The notes under the pieces are model-generated. The model was given only the letters and a program-made list of their open reading frames with translations. It did no database searches and was not told where the DNA came from. Source: Parabacteroides sp. PM6-13 (GTDB lineage Bacteria > Bacteroidota > Bacteroidia > Bacteroidales > Tannerellaceae). From it: 64,000 bases of DNA. Made by a program: the position numbers and the translations under genes. Positions 33,555 through 43,020 of this stretch are shown piece by piece. The stretch covers positions 126,001-190,000 of the forward strand of contig NZ_JARXWF010000008.1 of the NCBI RefSeq assembly GCF_029892605.1, given 5' to 3'. Position 1 is the stretch's first letter. Each line of letters opens with the position of its first letter.

Positions 33555-34019
33555 ATGAAACGGATTATCAGTACAATCACCTGCCTACTATTTGTTTGCC
33601 TGGCGTTCCCTGCGGAGATGCATGGCAAGGAGATGCAGAAAGACCTGCGGATACAAGAGGTGTTCCAGCGTTATGGCAAGAAGAAAAATGTGACGATGGT
33701 AGAGCTTTCTACGGAGATGCTGGAGACCTACGGCATGGCTCACTATAAGAGTATCAAGATCAAGAACGACCCTGATGCGCTGCGTTTCATCCGTCGCTGC
33801 CTGGAGGCCGACCAGAAGGGAGCCCGCAAGATAAAAGAGGTGACCGACGACGGGGGAATCGTCTCGGCCTATTACCAGTTGCCGGTCGTACGGGAGGATA
33901 TGAACCGGTATATCCTTTTCAAGGTAAGTAAAAAGGGGGAGATCAATCTGGTCTATATTGAAGGGGATCTTGATAGTGATGACCTGATCACCCTTCTGTT
34001 TAGTGGAAATGATTTATAA
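33555..34019 (+). CDS. DUF4252 exported protein
   Basis: The 154-residue protein has a signal peptide (M-K-R-I-I-S-T-I-T-C-L-L-F-V-C-L-A-F-P-A) and one domain of the DUF4252 type: R-Y-G-K-K-K-N-V-T-M-V-E-L-S near the start, I-K-I-K-N-D-P-D-A-L and a C-terminal E-G-D-L-D-S-D-D-L. DUF4252 genes often stand next to ECF sigma/anti-sigma pairs in this phylum, and their role is unknown. The mature protein would be periplasmic. Its last bases overlap a false start of the next frame. Confidence 0.8.
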   Translation: MKRIISTITCLLFVCLAFPAEMHGKEMQKDLRIQEVFQRYGKKKNVTMVELSTEMLETYGMAHYKSIKIKNDPDALRFIRRCLEADQKGARKIKEVTDDGGIVSAYYQLPVVREDMNRYILFKVSKKGEINLVYIEGDLDSDDLITLLFSGNDL

Positions 34020-34041
34020 CAAACAAAAAATAGAGCGGAAA

Positions 34042-34944
34042 ATGAAAAAGTTATTTTTAATCATGGCCGTAGCCATTCCTTTTGGCTTGTCGGCGACAGG
34101 CGTTGTTTCTCCCGACACGACACTCTTTATCGAAGGAAAGAAAATCGAGATCCGTGAAAATGAAGAACGCATGAAGGTGCGGGTGTACGACCGAACCGGA
34201 CAGGGTAATTATGTGGAAGACGAACTGGTGTTTGAAGGCCACTACAAAGACGGACAGAGCTATGAGCGGCGTAAGCAGGCGAAAGCCATCACGATACCGC
34301 TTCCCGGCTGGAGATATTATGGTATGGATCCTCACTGGGCAGGTATCAACCTGGGTTTTGCCAATTTTGCCGACGGCGATCTGCATGTGAATGATATCAG
34401 TGGTGTGTCGTTGCGTAGCAATAAGTCTTGGGAGTTGAATATCAACTTCTTTGAATATGACTTACGTTTGTCGAGAAGATATCGCTGGGCGTTGGTGACT
34501 GGGGTCGGGATCCGTTGGAACCGTTATCGCTTAGACGAAAATAAACATTTCAAGCGGTTGGACGGAAAAACAATCCTCGAAATAGCACCTGAAGGAGTTC
34601 GTTATACCAAAAGCCGGTTGAACACGACGAGCCTGACCATCCCTCTTTTGTTGGAATGGCAGCCGGTGAGAAGACATAGTGATTTCTTTATCTCAGCAGG
34701 CGCGGTGGGCGTAATCAATACGGCAGCCACTTCGCGCGTTGAATACCGGAACGAAAACGATAAGAAGGTGAAACAAAAGGTCGATGATGGGTTGTATATC
34801 AAGCCGATTACTGTGGACTTTCTCTTTCAGATGGGGTTCGATTGGATCGGTATCTACCTGAAGTATTCCCCCATGGAGCTATTTGAAAATAAGAAGGGAC
34901 CTGCGCTTCATCCGGTATCGGCGGGGATTCAGTTTCATATTTAA
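34042..34944 (+). CDS. Outer-membrane beta-barrel protein (PorT-like)
   Basis: The ATG at 34042 gives 300 residues and a signal peptide (L-F-L-I-M-A-V-A-I-P-F-G-L-S-A). A charged stretch of about 70 residues leads to a C-terminal region of alternating hydrophobic residues typical of barrel strands, ending with F-Q-F-H-I, an outer-membrane insertion-type terminus with aromatic residues. The layout is like the PorT/OmpA-like barrel family. It is the last gene of the sigma cluster and a plausible target or sensor partner of that regulator. Confidence 0.75.
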   Translation: MKKLFLIMAVAIPFGLSATGVVSPDTTLFIEGKKIEIRENEERMKVRVYDRTGQGNYVEDELVFEGHYKDGQSYERRKQAKAITIPLPGWRYYGMDPHWAGINLGFANFADGDLHVNDISGVSLRSNKSWELNINFFEYDLRLSRRYRWALVTGVGIRWNRYRLDENKHFKRLDGKTILEIAPEGVRYTKSRLNTTSLTIPLLLEWQPVRRHSDFFISAGAVGVINTAATSRVEYRNENDKKVKQKVDDGLYIKPITVDFLFQMGFDWIGIYLKYSPMELFENKKGPALHPVSAGIQFHI

Positions 34945-34952
34945 GGGGCAAA

Positions 34953-34997
34953 GTCTTTAAGGTCCTTAAAGTCCTTAAAGTCCTTAAGGTCCTTAAA
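34953..34997. repeat. Five tandem 9-base repeats at a convergent gene end
   Basis: GTCCTTAA(A/G) is repeated five times without a gap; the first unit reads GTCTTTAAG. The fifth unit contains the stop codon of the minus-strand histidine kinase gene (34993-34995). The array fills the 48-base gap between two convergent genes. Length variation would alter the gap, not the kinase reading frame upstream. Confidence 0.8.
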
Positions 34998-36972
34998 GTC
35001 CTATCGGAATAGAAACATAAAACACAGAGCCTTTGCCCTCTTCAGATTCTACCCAAATATCGCCTTTCATTCGGGTGATCAGCCCATGGCAGATGGCCAG
35101 CCCCAGTCCGACGCCCTTTTTCCCGTTCTCCAGTTGCACGAAGCGGTCGAAGATGGTCTTCTGTTGTTCTTGAGGGATGCCGACACCCGTGTCTTCGACA
35201 TAGAAAACAACGCGGTTCTCCTCCAGGCGATAGCCGAGGCGGATATGTCCCTCGGGAGTATGCTTCATCGCGTTGGTTAATAGATTGGTGATTATCTGTA
35301 CCAGGCGGTTGCGGTCTGTGACAAGTGTTAAGTCAGGAGTTTCGTCGAGGATCAATTCCACGCCGGGCTGCATGCGAAACAGAAAAGTATTGTATATCTC
35401 ATGCATGATCGGGGCAATATCCTGCTTGGAGGTGATAAGCGACATGGAGTTGGATTCGATCTTAGACAGATCCAGTACATCCCCGATCAACCGTTGCAAG
35501 AGCTCATTGTTCTGTTCGATAATATGGGCGAACTCCGCCCGGTTCTCCCGGTCTTCTTCGTCGACAAGCACCTGCGAGAAACCAACGATGGCATTGAGCG
35601 GCGTGCGGATCTCATGGTTCATATTGGCGAGGAAGGCTGATTTCATATTATCGGCCTCTTCCGCTTTTTCTTTTGCCTCCGTCAAGGCCTTTTTGTTTTT
35701 GTTGATGATCCATACCACATAGAAAAGAATCAATATCAGCAGAATCAATACCATACATCCACAGAGCAGGAAGGTGTTCTGGAGCCTGTGCTGCCGGGAC
35801 TCCATCTCCATCTGCCGGTTTTCCAACTCCAGCTGTTCTACTTCATAGCGCGTCCGCATGGTGGCAAGACTCTCATGGTAGCTGGTTTTATTCAAGGTGT
35901 CGTTGAGCATGATCATCTCATCCTTTACGGATAGCGCCTCCTTCAGTTGTCCCATTTCGACAAATAGATCCGCCTTTATTTTAAGGAATGAATAGAGGTT
36001 GAAAATAATATTCTTCTCGCGGCAATAGTCCTCTATTTTCTCCAGGTAATGCAAGGTCTGTTTATAATCTTTCTTGCCCGAATAATAATAGGTGACATAC
36101 AACTGATAGAGGTTGGGCAGGTACGAGGTCATTTTCTGCTCATGTAGTAGGCGACCATAGTTTTCAATATGTTTCAACGCGTTGTCGTACTCTTCGTTTG
36201 TCAGAAGGCATTCGGCGTAATTCCATTCAAGGGACATTTCGTATTGAGAAACCGGATTCTCATTTTCCAGATAGGTCACACCCTCTTGTTTCAGTTGTTC
36301 AATGATTTTTTCCGCCCGGTTAATCAGTTCCATCTGTTGCTCTTTATCCTCCACGCAAGAGAAGAGATTGATATAAACGGGCAATCGCAATGAGATAGGG
36401 GCGGAGCGGTTTTCAAAGCGTTGTATCACATCTATATAGAGATCTTTCGCTTCCTGGAGCATATTGTTCACCAAATAAAAATAGGCTAATTCCTGGTCGA
36501 TCATCTCGATCGCTTCGGGATAATGAAGTTCATTACTTCGTTTTTTTAATTGCTGAACACGGGAAAGCACCTCTTCTTTTTGACCTGTGCGGCTCAGTAT
36601 ACGTAGATACCACATCTCCACCTGGAAGTAGCGGCGGAGGTCTTTGCTCTCCAACAACAAGGGTTCCAGTTCGCTAAGAACCGCTTCAATGCCGTCTATG
36701 CTGTCGGGATAGTAATAATAGGCCTCCCGGTAGAGGGCATTTTCGATATGATCCTTGTCGGCCTGTTTTTCCGCTTCCGCTTTATATAGGTCGATTGCCT
36801 CCTTAGCTGTTTTATCACTTTGAGTGATCTCGGCCAGGTAGGATAAACGCTCGTGTGAGGGCAAGGTGCCCATTTTTTGCGTTAAGTTTTCCGTTTTAAG
36901 TGAGGAACAATACAATTGTCCCGGACAGAGCAGGCATAAAAGCCAGCACAGTAAATACGTTTTAATACACAT
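34993..36972 (-). CDS. Sensor histidine kinase with periplasmic TPR domain
   Basis: The ATG at 36972 gives 659 residues and a signal sequence (T-Y-L-L-C-W-L-L-C-L-L-C-P); the open frame extends to 37017. Residues about 30-390 are TPR-like helices in the periplasm. A transmembrane helix lies near 400-424, followed by a short coil. The kinase core has N-H-E-I-R-T-P-L (His near 453), an N box near N-L-L-T-N-A-M-K-H, and G1/G2 boxes D-T-G-V-G-I-P and G-V-G-L-G-L-A. No response regulator is fused or adjacent, so its partner is unknown. Confidence 0.88.
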   Translation of the reverse strand: MCIKTYLLCWLLCLLCPGQLYCSSLKTENLTQKMGTLPSHERLSYLAEITQSDKTAKEAIDLYKAEAEKQADKDHIENALYREAYYYYPDSIDGIEAVLSELEPLLLESKDLRRYFQVEMWYLRILSRTGQKEEVLSRVQQLKKRSNELHYPEAIEMIDQELAYFYLVNNMLQEAKDLYIDVIQRFENRSAPISLRLPVYINLFSCVEDKEQQMELINRAEKIIEQLKQEGVTYLENENPVSQYEMSLEWNYAECLLTNEEYDNALKHIENYGRLLHEQKMTSYLPNLYQLYVTYYYSGKKDYKQTLHYLEKIEDYCREKNIIFNLYSFLKIKADLFVEMGQLKEALSVKDEMIMLNDTLNKTSYHESLATMRTRYEVEQLELENRQMEMESRQHRLQNTFLLCGCMVLILLILILFYVVWIINKNKKALTEAKEKAEEADNMKSAFLANMNHEIRTPLNAIVGFSQVLVDEEDRENRAEFAHIIEQNNELLQRLIGDVLDLSKIESNSMSLITSKQDIAPIMHEIYNTFLFRMQPGVELILDETPDLTLVTDRNRLVQIITNLLTNAMKHTPEGHIRLGYRLEENRVVFYVEDTGVGIPQEQQKTIFDRFVQLENGKKGVGLGLAICHGLITRMKGDIWVESEEGKGSVFYVSIPIGL

Positions 36973-37175
36973 TTTCCCCTTGTTTATACCCCTTGATTTA
37001 GGTAACGTACAAAACACTTTTTCTTTTCTCCCGTATAAACAATCATCTCTCGCATTTGTTCGGTCGGGAAGCTTTAATTTTCAATATTTGGCTTTAGATA
37101 GCTCAAATAAGGTCTCTTTAGGACTAAAGTCTTTGAAAAAAACCGAAAACCCCAAGGTCTCTATCATTTATCTCT

Positions 37176-37183
37176 TACATTTG
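37176..37183 (+). promoter_or_regulatory. -7 promoter element of cysK
   Basis: TACATTTG is a full -7 match, 34 bases before the ATG at 37218. No TTG is found at -33. Confidence 0.5.
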
Positions 37184-37217
37184 TTAAAGAATTGTGGACA
37201 ATTAAAACAAATAGACT

Positions 37218-38165
37218 ATGATAAAGATGGCGAAAAAGCTGACTGAGCTGGTTGGCAACACCCCCTTGTTGGAATTAGAGGCTTTTGAGAAACGGCATGC
37301 GGTAGAGGCTCGTGTGATTGGAAAGCTGGAATATTTTAATCCGTTGGGTAGCGTGAAAGACCGCGTTGCCCTGGCCATGGTGGAAGAGGCTGAACGGAAA
37401 GGAATGCTTGCTCCCGGTGCCACCATTATCGAGCCGACAAGCGGAAATACAGGTATCGGACTGGCTTTTGTGGCGGCTTCGAAAGGGTATCGCCTGGTAT
37501 TGACCATGCCGGAAACGATGAGCCTCGAACGGCGCAACCTCTTGAAGGCTTTGGGGGCTGTCCTGGTATTGACTCCGGGCGCTGAGGGGATGAAAGGATC
37601 TATCGCAAAAGCGGAATCTTTGCAGAAAGAGACGCCCGGCTCCGTTATCCTACAACAATTCAGCAATCCTGCCAACCCCGCGATACACGAAAAGACTACG
37701 GCTGAAGAGATCTGGCGGGATACAAACGGAACGGTTGATATCCTGGTGGCCTGCGTCGGAACAGGCGGTACTGTGAGCGGCACAGGCAAACGCCTCAAAG
37801 AGCTCAACCCGGCCATACGGGTCGTAGCCGTTGAACCGGCAGAGTCTCCCGTCCTCTCGGGTGGATCTCCCAGTCCGCATAAGATACAAGGCATCGGCGC
37901 CGGATTTATCCCAGACAATTTCAACAGAGCAGTCGTAGACGAAATCATCCGTGTCGAAAGCGACAACGCCCTCCTCACCGGTCGCGAACTGGCTCAAACA
38001 GAAGGCCTCCTGGTCGGCATCTCCTCGGGAGCCGCTGTCTATGCCGCCCTTCAATTAGCCCGCCTACCGGAAAACAAAAACAAAAATATCGTAGTCATAC
38101 TACCCGACACCGGCGAGCGCTACCTCTCCACCCAGCTCTATGCCTTTGAGGAGTATCCGCTGTGA
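37218..38165 (+). CDS. cysK: Cysteine synthase (O-acetylserine sulfhydrylase)
   Basis: The 315-residue PLP enzyme makes cysteine from O-acetylserine and sulfide. Lys47 in N-P-L-G-S-V-K-D-R holds PLP, S-G-N-T-G (75-79) binds substrate, and G-T-G-G-T (181-185) binds the PLP phosphate. The C terminus contains G-I-S-S-G-A-A. Met4 at 37227 is an equally good start. It stands as a single gene divergent from the histidine kinase. No serine acetyltransferase is adjacent. Confidence 0.95.
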   Translation: MIKMAKKLTELVGNTPLLELEAFEKRHAVEARVIGKLEYFNPLGSVKDRVALAMVEEAERKGMLAPGATIIEPTSGNTGIGLAFVAASKGYRLVLTMPETMSLERRNLLKALGAVLVLTPGAEGMKGSIAKAESLQKETPGSVILQQFSNPANPAIHEKTTAEEIWRDTNGTVDILVACVGTGGTVSGTGKRLKELNPAIRVVAVEPAESPVLSGGSPSPHKIQGIGAGFIPDNFNRAVVDEIIRVESDNALLTGRELAQTEGLLVGISSGAAVYAALQLARLPENKNKNIVVILPDTGERYLSTQLYAFEEYPL

Positions 38166-38248
38166 GAAAGAAGAGGGGAAGGTGATCTCTCTTATGAGTC
38201 CCCTTCCTCCACTTTGATTATTCGTTGTTTTGGTATTCTAACCACTTT

Positions 38249-38683
38249 CTACAAACTCAAATGTAAAATCGGATACTCCTTACCCGTTGAATCCTTTTCT
38301 GAGCGACCGACTACTTTAAACCCAAATTTTTCATAGAATCCGAGAGCCTGGGTGTTTTGTTCGTTTACATCTACTTTGTTTACTTTGAGGTTTTCAAGAG
38401 CATATAATAAGAGGGTTTTACCCAATCCCTTTCCCCTGGAGTCGGCTGAAACAAACAACATTTCCAGGTTGTCTTCCGACACGCCCATAAAAGCAGCAAC
38501 ACGTTTTTCGATACGAATAACATAGAGATCAACATGTGGGAAGTAGCTGGGGATCATTTGTTTGAAGAAATCAAAATCTTCTGACATTAAGAAATGATGG
38601 GTTGCCATAACAGCGCTCTCCCATACAGTCATTAATTGTATATAGTCAGTTTTTTCTCCTTTTTGTATTTGGTATGTTTCCAT
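38249..38683 (-). CDS. GNAT-family N-acetyltransferase
   Basis: The ATG at 38683 gives 144 residues; a TTG three codons upstream is less likely. The acetyl-CoA binding text is D-S-R-G-K-G-L-G-K-T-L-L (around residue 82-93), followed by the V-D-V-N-E-Q-N-T-Q-A-L-G-F-Y-E-K-F-G-F segment that closes a GNAT domain. Substrate unknown; small stand-alone members acetylate amino groups of peptides or metabolites. The gene is convergent with cysK. Confidence 0.85.
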   Translation of the reverse strand: METYQIQKGEKTDYIQLMTVWESAVMATHHFLMSEDFDFFKQMIPSYFPHVDLYVIRIEKRVAAFMGVSEDNLEMLFVSADSRGKGLGKTLLLYALENLKVNKVDVNEQNTQALGFYEKFGFKVVGRSEKDSTGKEYPILHLSL

Positions 38684-38727
38684 TACGAACAAACTTAGAT
38701 AAAAATCGGATATCCAGTTGTGTTATT

Positions 38728-41700
38728 TTATCCATGATACTCACTCGGAGTTTCCCCAAACTGTTTCTTGAAACTCACTGAGAAGTGTGACAACGTACTG
38801 AATCCTGTCATATCCGCCACCTCCGAGATATTATACTTTCCTTCGGTCAGCAGCTCTGCGGCGCGGTTCAGTTTATAGGTTTTAAAGAATATATTCGGAT
38901 TTTCTCCTGTCAGCCCTTTTACTTTATAATAGAACTTGGTACGCGATATCTTCAATACCTCTGTCATCCGGGTAATGTTCAGTTCGGGATTTGACAGTTC
39001 ATTTTCCATCAGTTCGTACAGTTCCGTCATGAATCTATTATCCTGTGGAGAGAGTACATTCTCCGCTATTTTCTCTGTCTTGGTTGCCTGACCAAGCAAT
39101 TTCCGGGCTTTCTCACGATTGGATAACTGCGACTTGATCAGCGCCAATAGATAATTTGGGTCGAAAGGTTTGGTAACATACGCATCGGCACCGGTGTCGA
39201 GTCCTTCTACCTGGTCTTCCACGGTGACTTTTGCAGTAATCAATATAATCGGGATATGGCACAATTGAATATCCTCTTTTATCATCCGGCAGAGGTTGAA
39301 TCCGCTCGCACCGGGCATCACAACATCACTTAACACCAAATCGTGAGCTTCCTCTTTTAATGCTTTATAAGCGTTTTCAACATCAAAGCGGCAAGTCACA
39401 TTATAATGCGGGGAAAGCAATGATTTCAGGTAGTGTACCACTTCCGTGTCATCATCAACCACTAAAATAGAAGGGCGAAGATCGTCGTTTATTTTATCCG
39501 GCAGATGATAGTGTTCCTCTGTTTGAAGAGGGAATACTGCTTCCTGATTTTTCAATTCGTGATCTTTCTCTTCAGGAGTATAGGCGTTATCGCCAATAGG
39601 CAGTATATAAACGAATCGGGCTCCTTTTTCGCGTGGATTATTGGTCGCTTTGATGTACCCATGATGAAGCCCAACCAACTGACGCGCATAATATAATCCA
39701 ATACCGGTTCCCCAGTTATAGGTTCCCTGTAATTGATCGTTAAGCTGATAATAACGCTCGAAGATTTTTTCCAGTTTCTCTTCCGGGATTCCCGAACCGG
39801 AATCGGAAACGCTTACCTTAACATACTCCATACTCACATCTTCGACAGTCAAAGGAAATAAAGCCGCTGCCTCATCACGTGATATGACATCAAATGACAT
39901 TTCTATTTTCCCGTCAGCGGGAGTAAACTTAAGCGCATTAGAGATAAGATTACTTGTTATTTTCTCCACCTTGTCGGTGTCTAACCAGGTCAGAAACGAA
40001 TCTTCCAACCCATACGTTTTTAAGGTTATCCCTTTATCATTGGCATTAATAATAAACACTTCGACTAGCCGTTTCAATTCGGATATAATGTCTGTCCGTT
40101 TAACTTTCAGCTTCAATGCGTCATTTTCCAGTTTGTTAAAGTCCATCAGCTGATTCACCAGCTTCAGCATCCGGTTAACACTTCGCTGAACAATATATAA
40201 TAGCTGCTTGGATTCTCCGGTAATGGCCTTGTTGTTACACAATTGGGTTACCGGCCCATTGATCATTGTAAGTGGGGTACGAAACTCGTGCGAGACATTG
40301 GCAAAGAAATTCATATTCATTGCATTAAGGCGCTTCTCCTGCTCTTTTTCCAGTTCGGCTTGCACGACACGAAGTTTATGCAATCGGTTCCGGTTGTACA
40401 ACCGGAGAATAACCAACGCAATCATTAATACCACCAAACAATACAAGGTATAGGCCCACCAGGTAGCCCACGGTGCAGGTTTTATCTGGATGGGAATAGC
40501 ATTCTCTGCTTCCACTATCGAATTATCGTTATTTGTAATGCGCACCTTGAACGTATATTTCCCTGCCGGAATGTTTGAGTAATAGGCCTCCCGGTTGTTG
40601 CGCGCGTCTATCCAGAGTTTATCGAAACCCTCCATCATATAATGGTAATGTACCCGTTCAAATTCCGAATAATCAAGCGCTGTAAACGAGATGGTAAAGC
40701 TATTCTGATCGTGTTGCAGCCGGACAGGCGGGTTATAGGTGAGGCTTTTATCGATACAATTACTCTGGAACGGACGGATGAGTTGATTGTGTATTTTCAG
40801 GTCTTCGAATAATAAGGGAATATCTCGCTTGAATGTAACATCAATCGGGTTGAAGAAGGTAAGTCCGTGTGTACCACCGAAAATAATCGTTCCATCCTCC
40901 AGCCGGCATGTAGCCCGTTCGTTAAACTGATTGCCTCCAATGCCATCGGCTTTAAAATAGTTGGTAAACTTGTTTGTCGTACGGTCATATTTGCTTAAAC
41001 CATATAAGGTACTTACCCAGATATTACCCTGCACATCTTCCATTATGGTCGAAATATCAGTGCATGCGGCACCTTCTATATTATCCATTTCTTTTGTCTC
41101 CGGGCAATAGCGCAAAATGCCGTTATTGATCGTACCTATCCATATATCTTTTTTCGAATCTTCATAGAAACAAACCGGAATAAACATGGTGGAAGGTTTA
41201 AGGTACGGATAGACCTCAATCTCTGCCACCTCCCAGGTGTCCGGGTTGATCAACCGCGGATTATACGGATAAGAACCGACCAGTATTTCTCCGGTAGAAA
41301 GTGGCATTAATGCATTGATGAAAGTAAACGATGGGGGATACAGCTTGATCTCTTCAAACTGTTCGCCCCCCCGACGCAATGCATAAATACCATTGCTGTA
41401 AGTTGCCACCCAGATTGTTCCATTACGATCTTGTGTTATCTCCGAATTAATCATCGGTAGCCAATATGTTTTTTCTTCCACCAGCTTGTGGTTCTTTTCG
41501 TCGTACCGGCAGCGGATGACCTTTGCATTTGCACTCAGCCAGATCTTATTTTCATCATCTACAAAAAGGGATCTCACCTGTGTGAGCAGGTATTTCTTTT
41601 CCGGAAAGAAATGCCCGGTATCTATCGGGCGAATAACTCCCTGATCCATATCATATACAAATACACCATCGACAGAGGTGTTTATCCAGAGATGGTTATC

Positions 41701-42771
41701 CTGATCCATTTTCAATGAAATAACAGATAAGTTCTCCGTAAACGTACGCAGATAGTTATTGTTATTGAAACGTTCTTTATAATTATAATACGTCACAAAG
41801 CCCTGATCAAACGAGCCAATCCACAGGTTCTTCTGCGAGTCGGTAAACATCGAGGTCACTTTGAATTTGGGGGGATCAAAAGGGAAACCGACTTCGTCTT
41901 GATAGACAACTACATCTTCAGCATAATTATAGAGGAAAAACCCATCTTGCGTATAGATAAGCAGCGAAGAGGAATTGTAAGGGTGGATGTGTTCAATAAC
42001 TACATCCGATGAGAATTTAGGATGCCGGCGTATAATTTCCGGTCTTTCCATAAACTCCCCCGAACGGGTGTCGAAAAGGAAAAACTTATTCGAAGAAACC
42101 AACCATAATTCACCATTATCCCGCAAGAAGGCGTATTGAACATATTGCTCGTTTGTGTCATAACTACCCTTCAGTTCCAGGGTCGTTGAATCGTAACAAC
42201 GTATCAGGTAAGGATTAACCACCCAAAGATTGTTCTCTCCATCTATAAAACACTTTACAATAAAGGTATTGCGGTCTGTCAGTTCCGGAATACCTGTGCG
42301 GAATTTATCCTCTTCAGGGATATAGACTGCCACTTCTACGGCTAAATTCAAGAATAAACGTCCATCCTGGTTTTCCAATATCTGATGTACGTACTGCACG
42401 TTACCTTCATTGGGTACTCTTTTAAAATAATCCTGATCGGTATACCGGCAGATGCCATTGACCGTACCTATCCATAATCTATTTTGGGAATCGCACAACA
42501 TAGATCGCACCTGATTATCGGGAATAGTCAATGAATCGCTGCTATTAAAATACTGGTGATACTCCTGTGCATTATATTTATTAAGTCCCCGGAACGTGCT
42601 GACCCAGATATGGCCAAAACTATCCTCTGTAATTCCGGTAATCTGTTGATTGGAAATGTCGTTTGTTATTACAGAGCTGATGTCGGTGTTATAAACTCGA
42701 TCTTCTACCTGTTCGCACGATGCGAAAATAAGTAGAAATAGGATAATCAGAAGGTGTTTGTGTGGCTTCAT
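38728..42771 (-). CDS. Hybrid two-component system regulator of the polysaccharide locus
   Basis: The 1347-residue one-protein signalling system starts with an export signal ending F-A-S-C (Cys19), so it may be lipidated. Residues about 35-680 are Reg_prop propeller repeats (I-W-V-S-T, L-W-I-G-T). A Y_Y_Y domain follows near 690-770 and a transmembrane helix near 775-795. The kinase has H-E-F-R-T-P-L (His near 829) and a G-box. The receiver domain has D-D-D near 1106 and S-D-V-V-M-P (Asp near 1147). An AraC-type DNA-binding domain occupies about 1250-1345. It senses a glycan fragment in the periplasm and controls the adjacent susC operon, which is divergent across 249 bases. Confidence 0.95.
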   Translation of the reverse strand: MKPHKHLLIILFLLIFASCEQVEDRVYNTDISSVITNDISNQQITGITEDSFGHIWVSTFRGLNKYNAQEYHQYFNSSDSLTIPDNQVRSMLCDSQNRLWIGTVNGICRYTDQDYFKRVPNEGNVQYVHQILENQDGRLFLNLAVEVAVYIPEEDKFRTGIPELTDRNTFIVKCFIDGENNLWVVNPYLIRCYDSTTLELKGSYDTNEQYVQYAFLRDNGELWLVSSNKFFLFDTRSGEFMERPEIIRRHPKFSSDVVIEHIHPYNSSSLLIYTQDGFFLYNYAEDVVVYQDEVGFPFDPPKFKVTSMFTDSQKNLWIGSFDQGFVTYYNYKERFNNNNYLRTFTENLSVISLKMDQDNHLWINTSVDGVFVYDMDQGVIRPIDTGHFFPEKKYLLTQVRSLFVDDENKIWLSANAKVIRCRYDEKNHKLVEEKTYWLPMINSEITQDRNGTIWVATYSNGIYALRRGGEQFEEIKLYPPSFTFINALMPLSTGEILVGSYPYNPRLINPDTWEVAEIEVYPYLKPSTMFIPVCFYEDSKKDIWIGTINNGILRYCPETKEMDNIEGAACTDISTIMEDVQGNIWVSTLYGLSKYDRTTNKFTNYFKADGIGGNQFNERATCRLEDGTIIFGGTHGLTFFNPIDVTFKRDIPLLFEDLKIHNQLIRPFQSNCIDKSLTYNPPVRLQHDQNSFTISFTALDYSEFERVHYHYMMEGFDKLWIDARNNREAYYSNIPAGKYTFKVRITNNDNSIVEAENAIPIQIKPAPWATWWAYTLYCLVVLMIALVILRLYNRNRLHKLRVVQAELEKEQEKRLNAMNMNFFANVSHEFRTPLTMINGPVTQLCNNKAITGESKQLLYIVQRSVNRMLKLVNQLMDFNKLENDALKLKVKRTDIISELKRLVEVFIINANDKGITLKTYGLEDSFLTWLDTDKVEKITSNLISNALKFTPADGKIEMSFDVISRDEAAALFPLTVEDVSMEYVKVSVSDSGSGIPEEKLEKIFERYYQLNDQLQGTYNWGTGIGLYYARQLVGLHHGYIKATNNPREKGARFVYILPIGDNAYTPEEKDHELKNQEAVFPLQTEEHYHLPDKINDDLRPSILVVDDDTEVVHYLKSLLSPHYNVTCRFDVENAYKALKEEAHDLVLSDVVMPGASGFNLCRMIKEDIQLCHIPIILITAKVTVEDQVEGLDTGADAYVTKPFDPNYLLALIKSQLSNREKARKLLGQATKTEKIAENVLSPQDNRFMTELYELMENELSNPELNITRMTEVLKISRTKFYYKVKGLTGENPNIFFKTYKLNRAAELLTEGKYNISEVADMTGFSTLSHFSVSFKKQFGETPSEYHG

Positions 42772-42791
42772 TCGTACTGTTTAAGTATACA

Positions 42792-42799
42792 CAAATGTA
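42792..42799 (-). promoter_or_regulatory. -7 promoter element of the hybrid regulator gene
   Basis: The minus strand reads TACATTTG, a full -7 match, 21 bases before the ATG at 42771. Confidence 0.45.
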
Positions 42800-42857
42800 C
42801 ACATAAAAATCAGCTTTTTCCTGCTCAACAATCCAGAAGTACTGTTATAGAGCATTT

Positions 42858-42909
42858 TTTGAATAAATCCATAAACATTTGAACAAATAGAACAACGGTT
42901 TTGAACAAA
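42858..42909 (+). promoter_or_regulatory. Three direct repeats upstream of susC, candidate regulator binding site
   Basis: TTTGAATAAA (42858-42867), TTTGAACAAA (42878-42887) and TTTGAACAAA (42900-42909) are spaced by 20 and 22 bases, about two helix turns. They end 50 bases upstream of a near-consensus -7 element (TACTATTG, 42959-42966). AraC-type domains of hybrid regulators bind direct repeats close to susC promoters, so this is a good candidate site. Confidence 0.5.
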
Positions 42910-43020
42910 GCTATAAACCTTTTACACATACCGGAAAACGCTTTTTCCCCCTTTGTTCTACTATTGCAGTATCAATTTTTGATGTGGTAAACACAAGTTT
43001 AACAATCTAATATTTATCAA

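Noticed and set aside
34953-34997. Possible CRISPR-like array
   Set aside because: Units are 9 bases with no spacers and no cas genes are near, so it is a simple tandem repeat.
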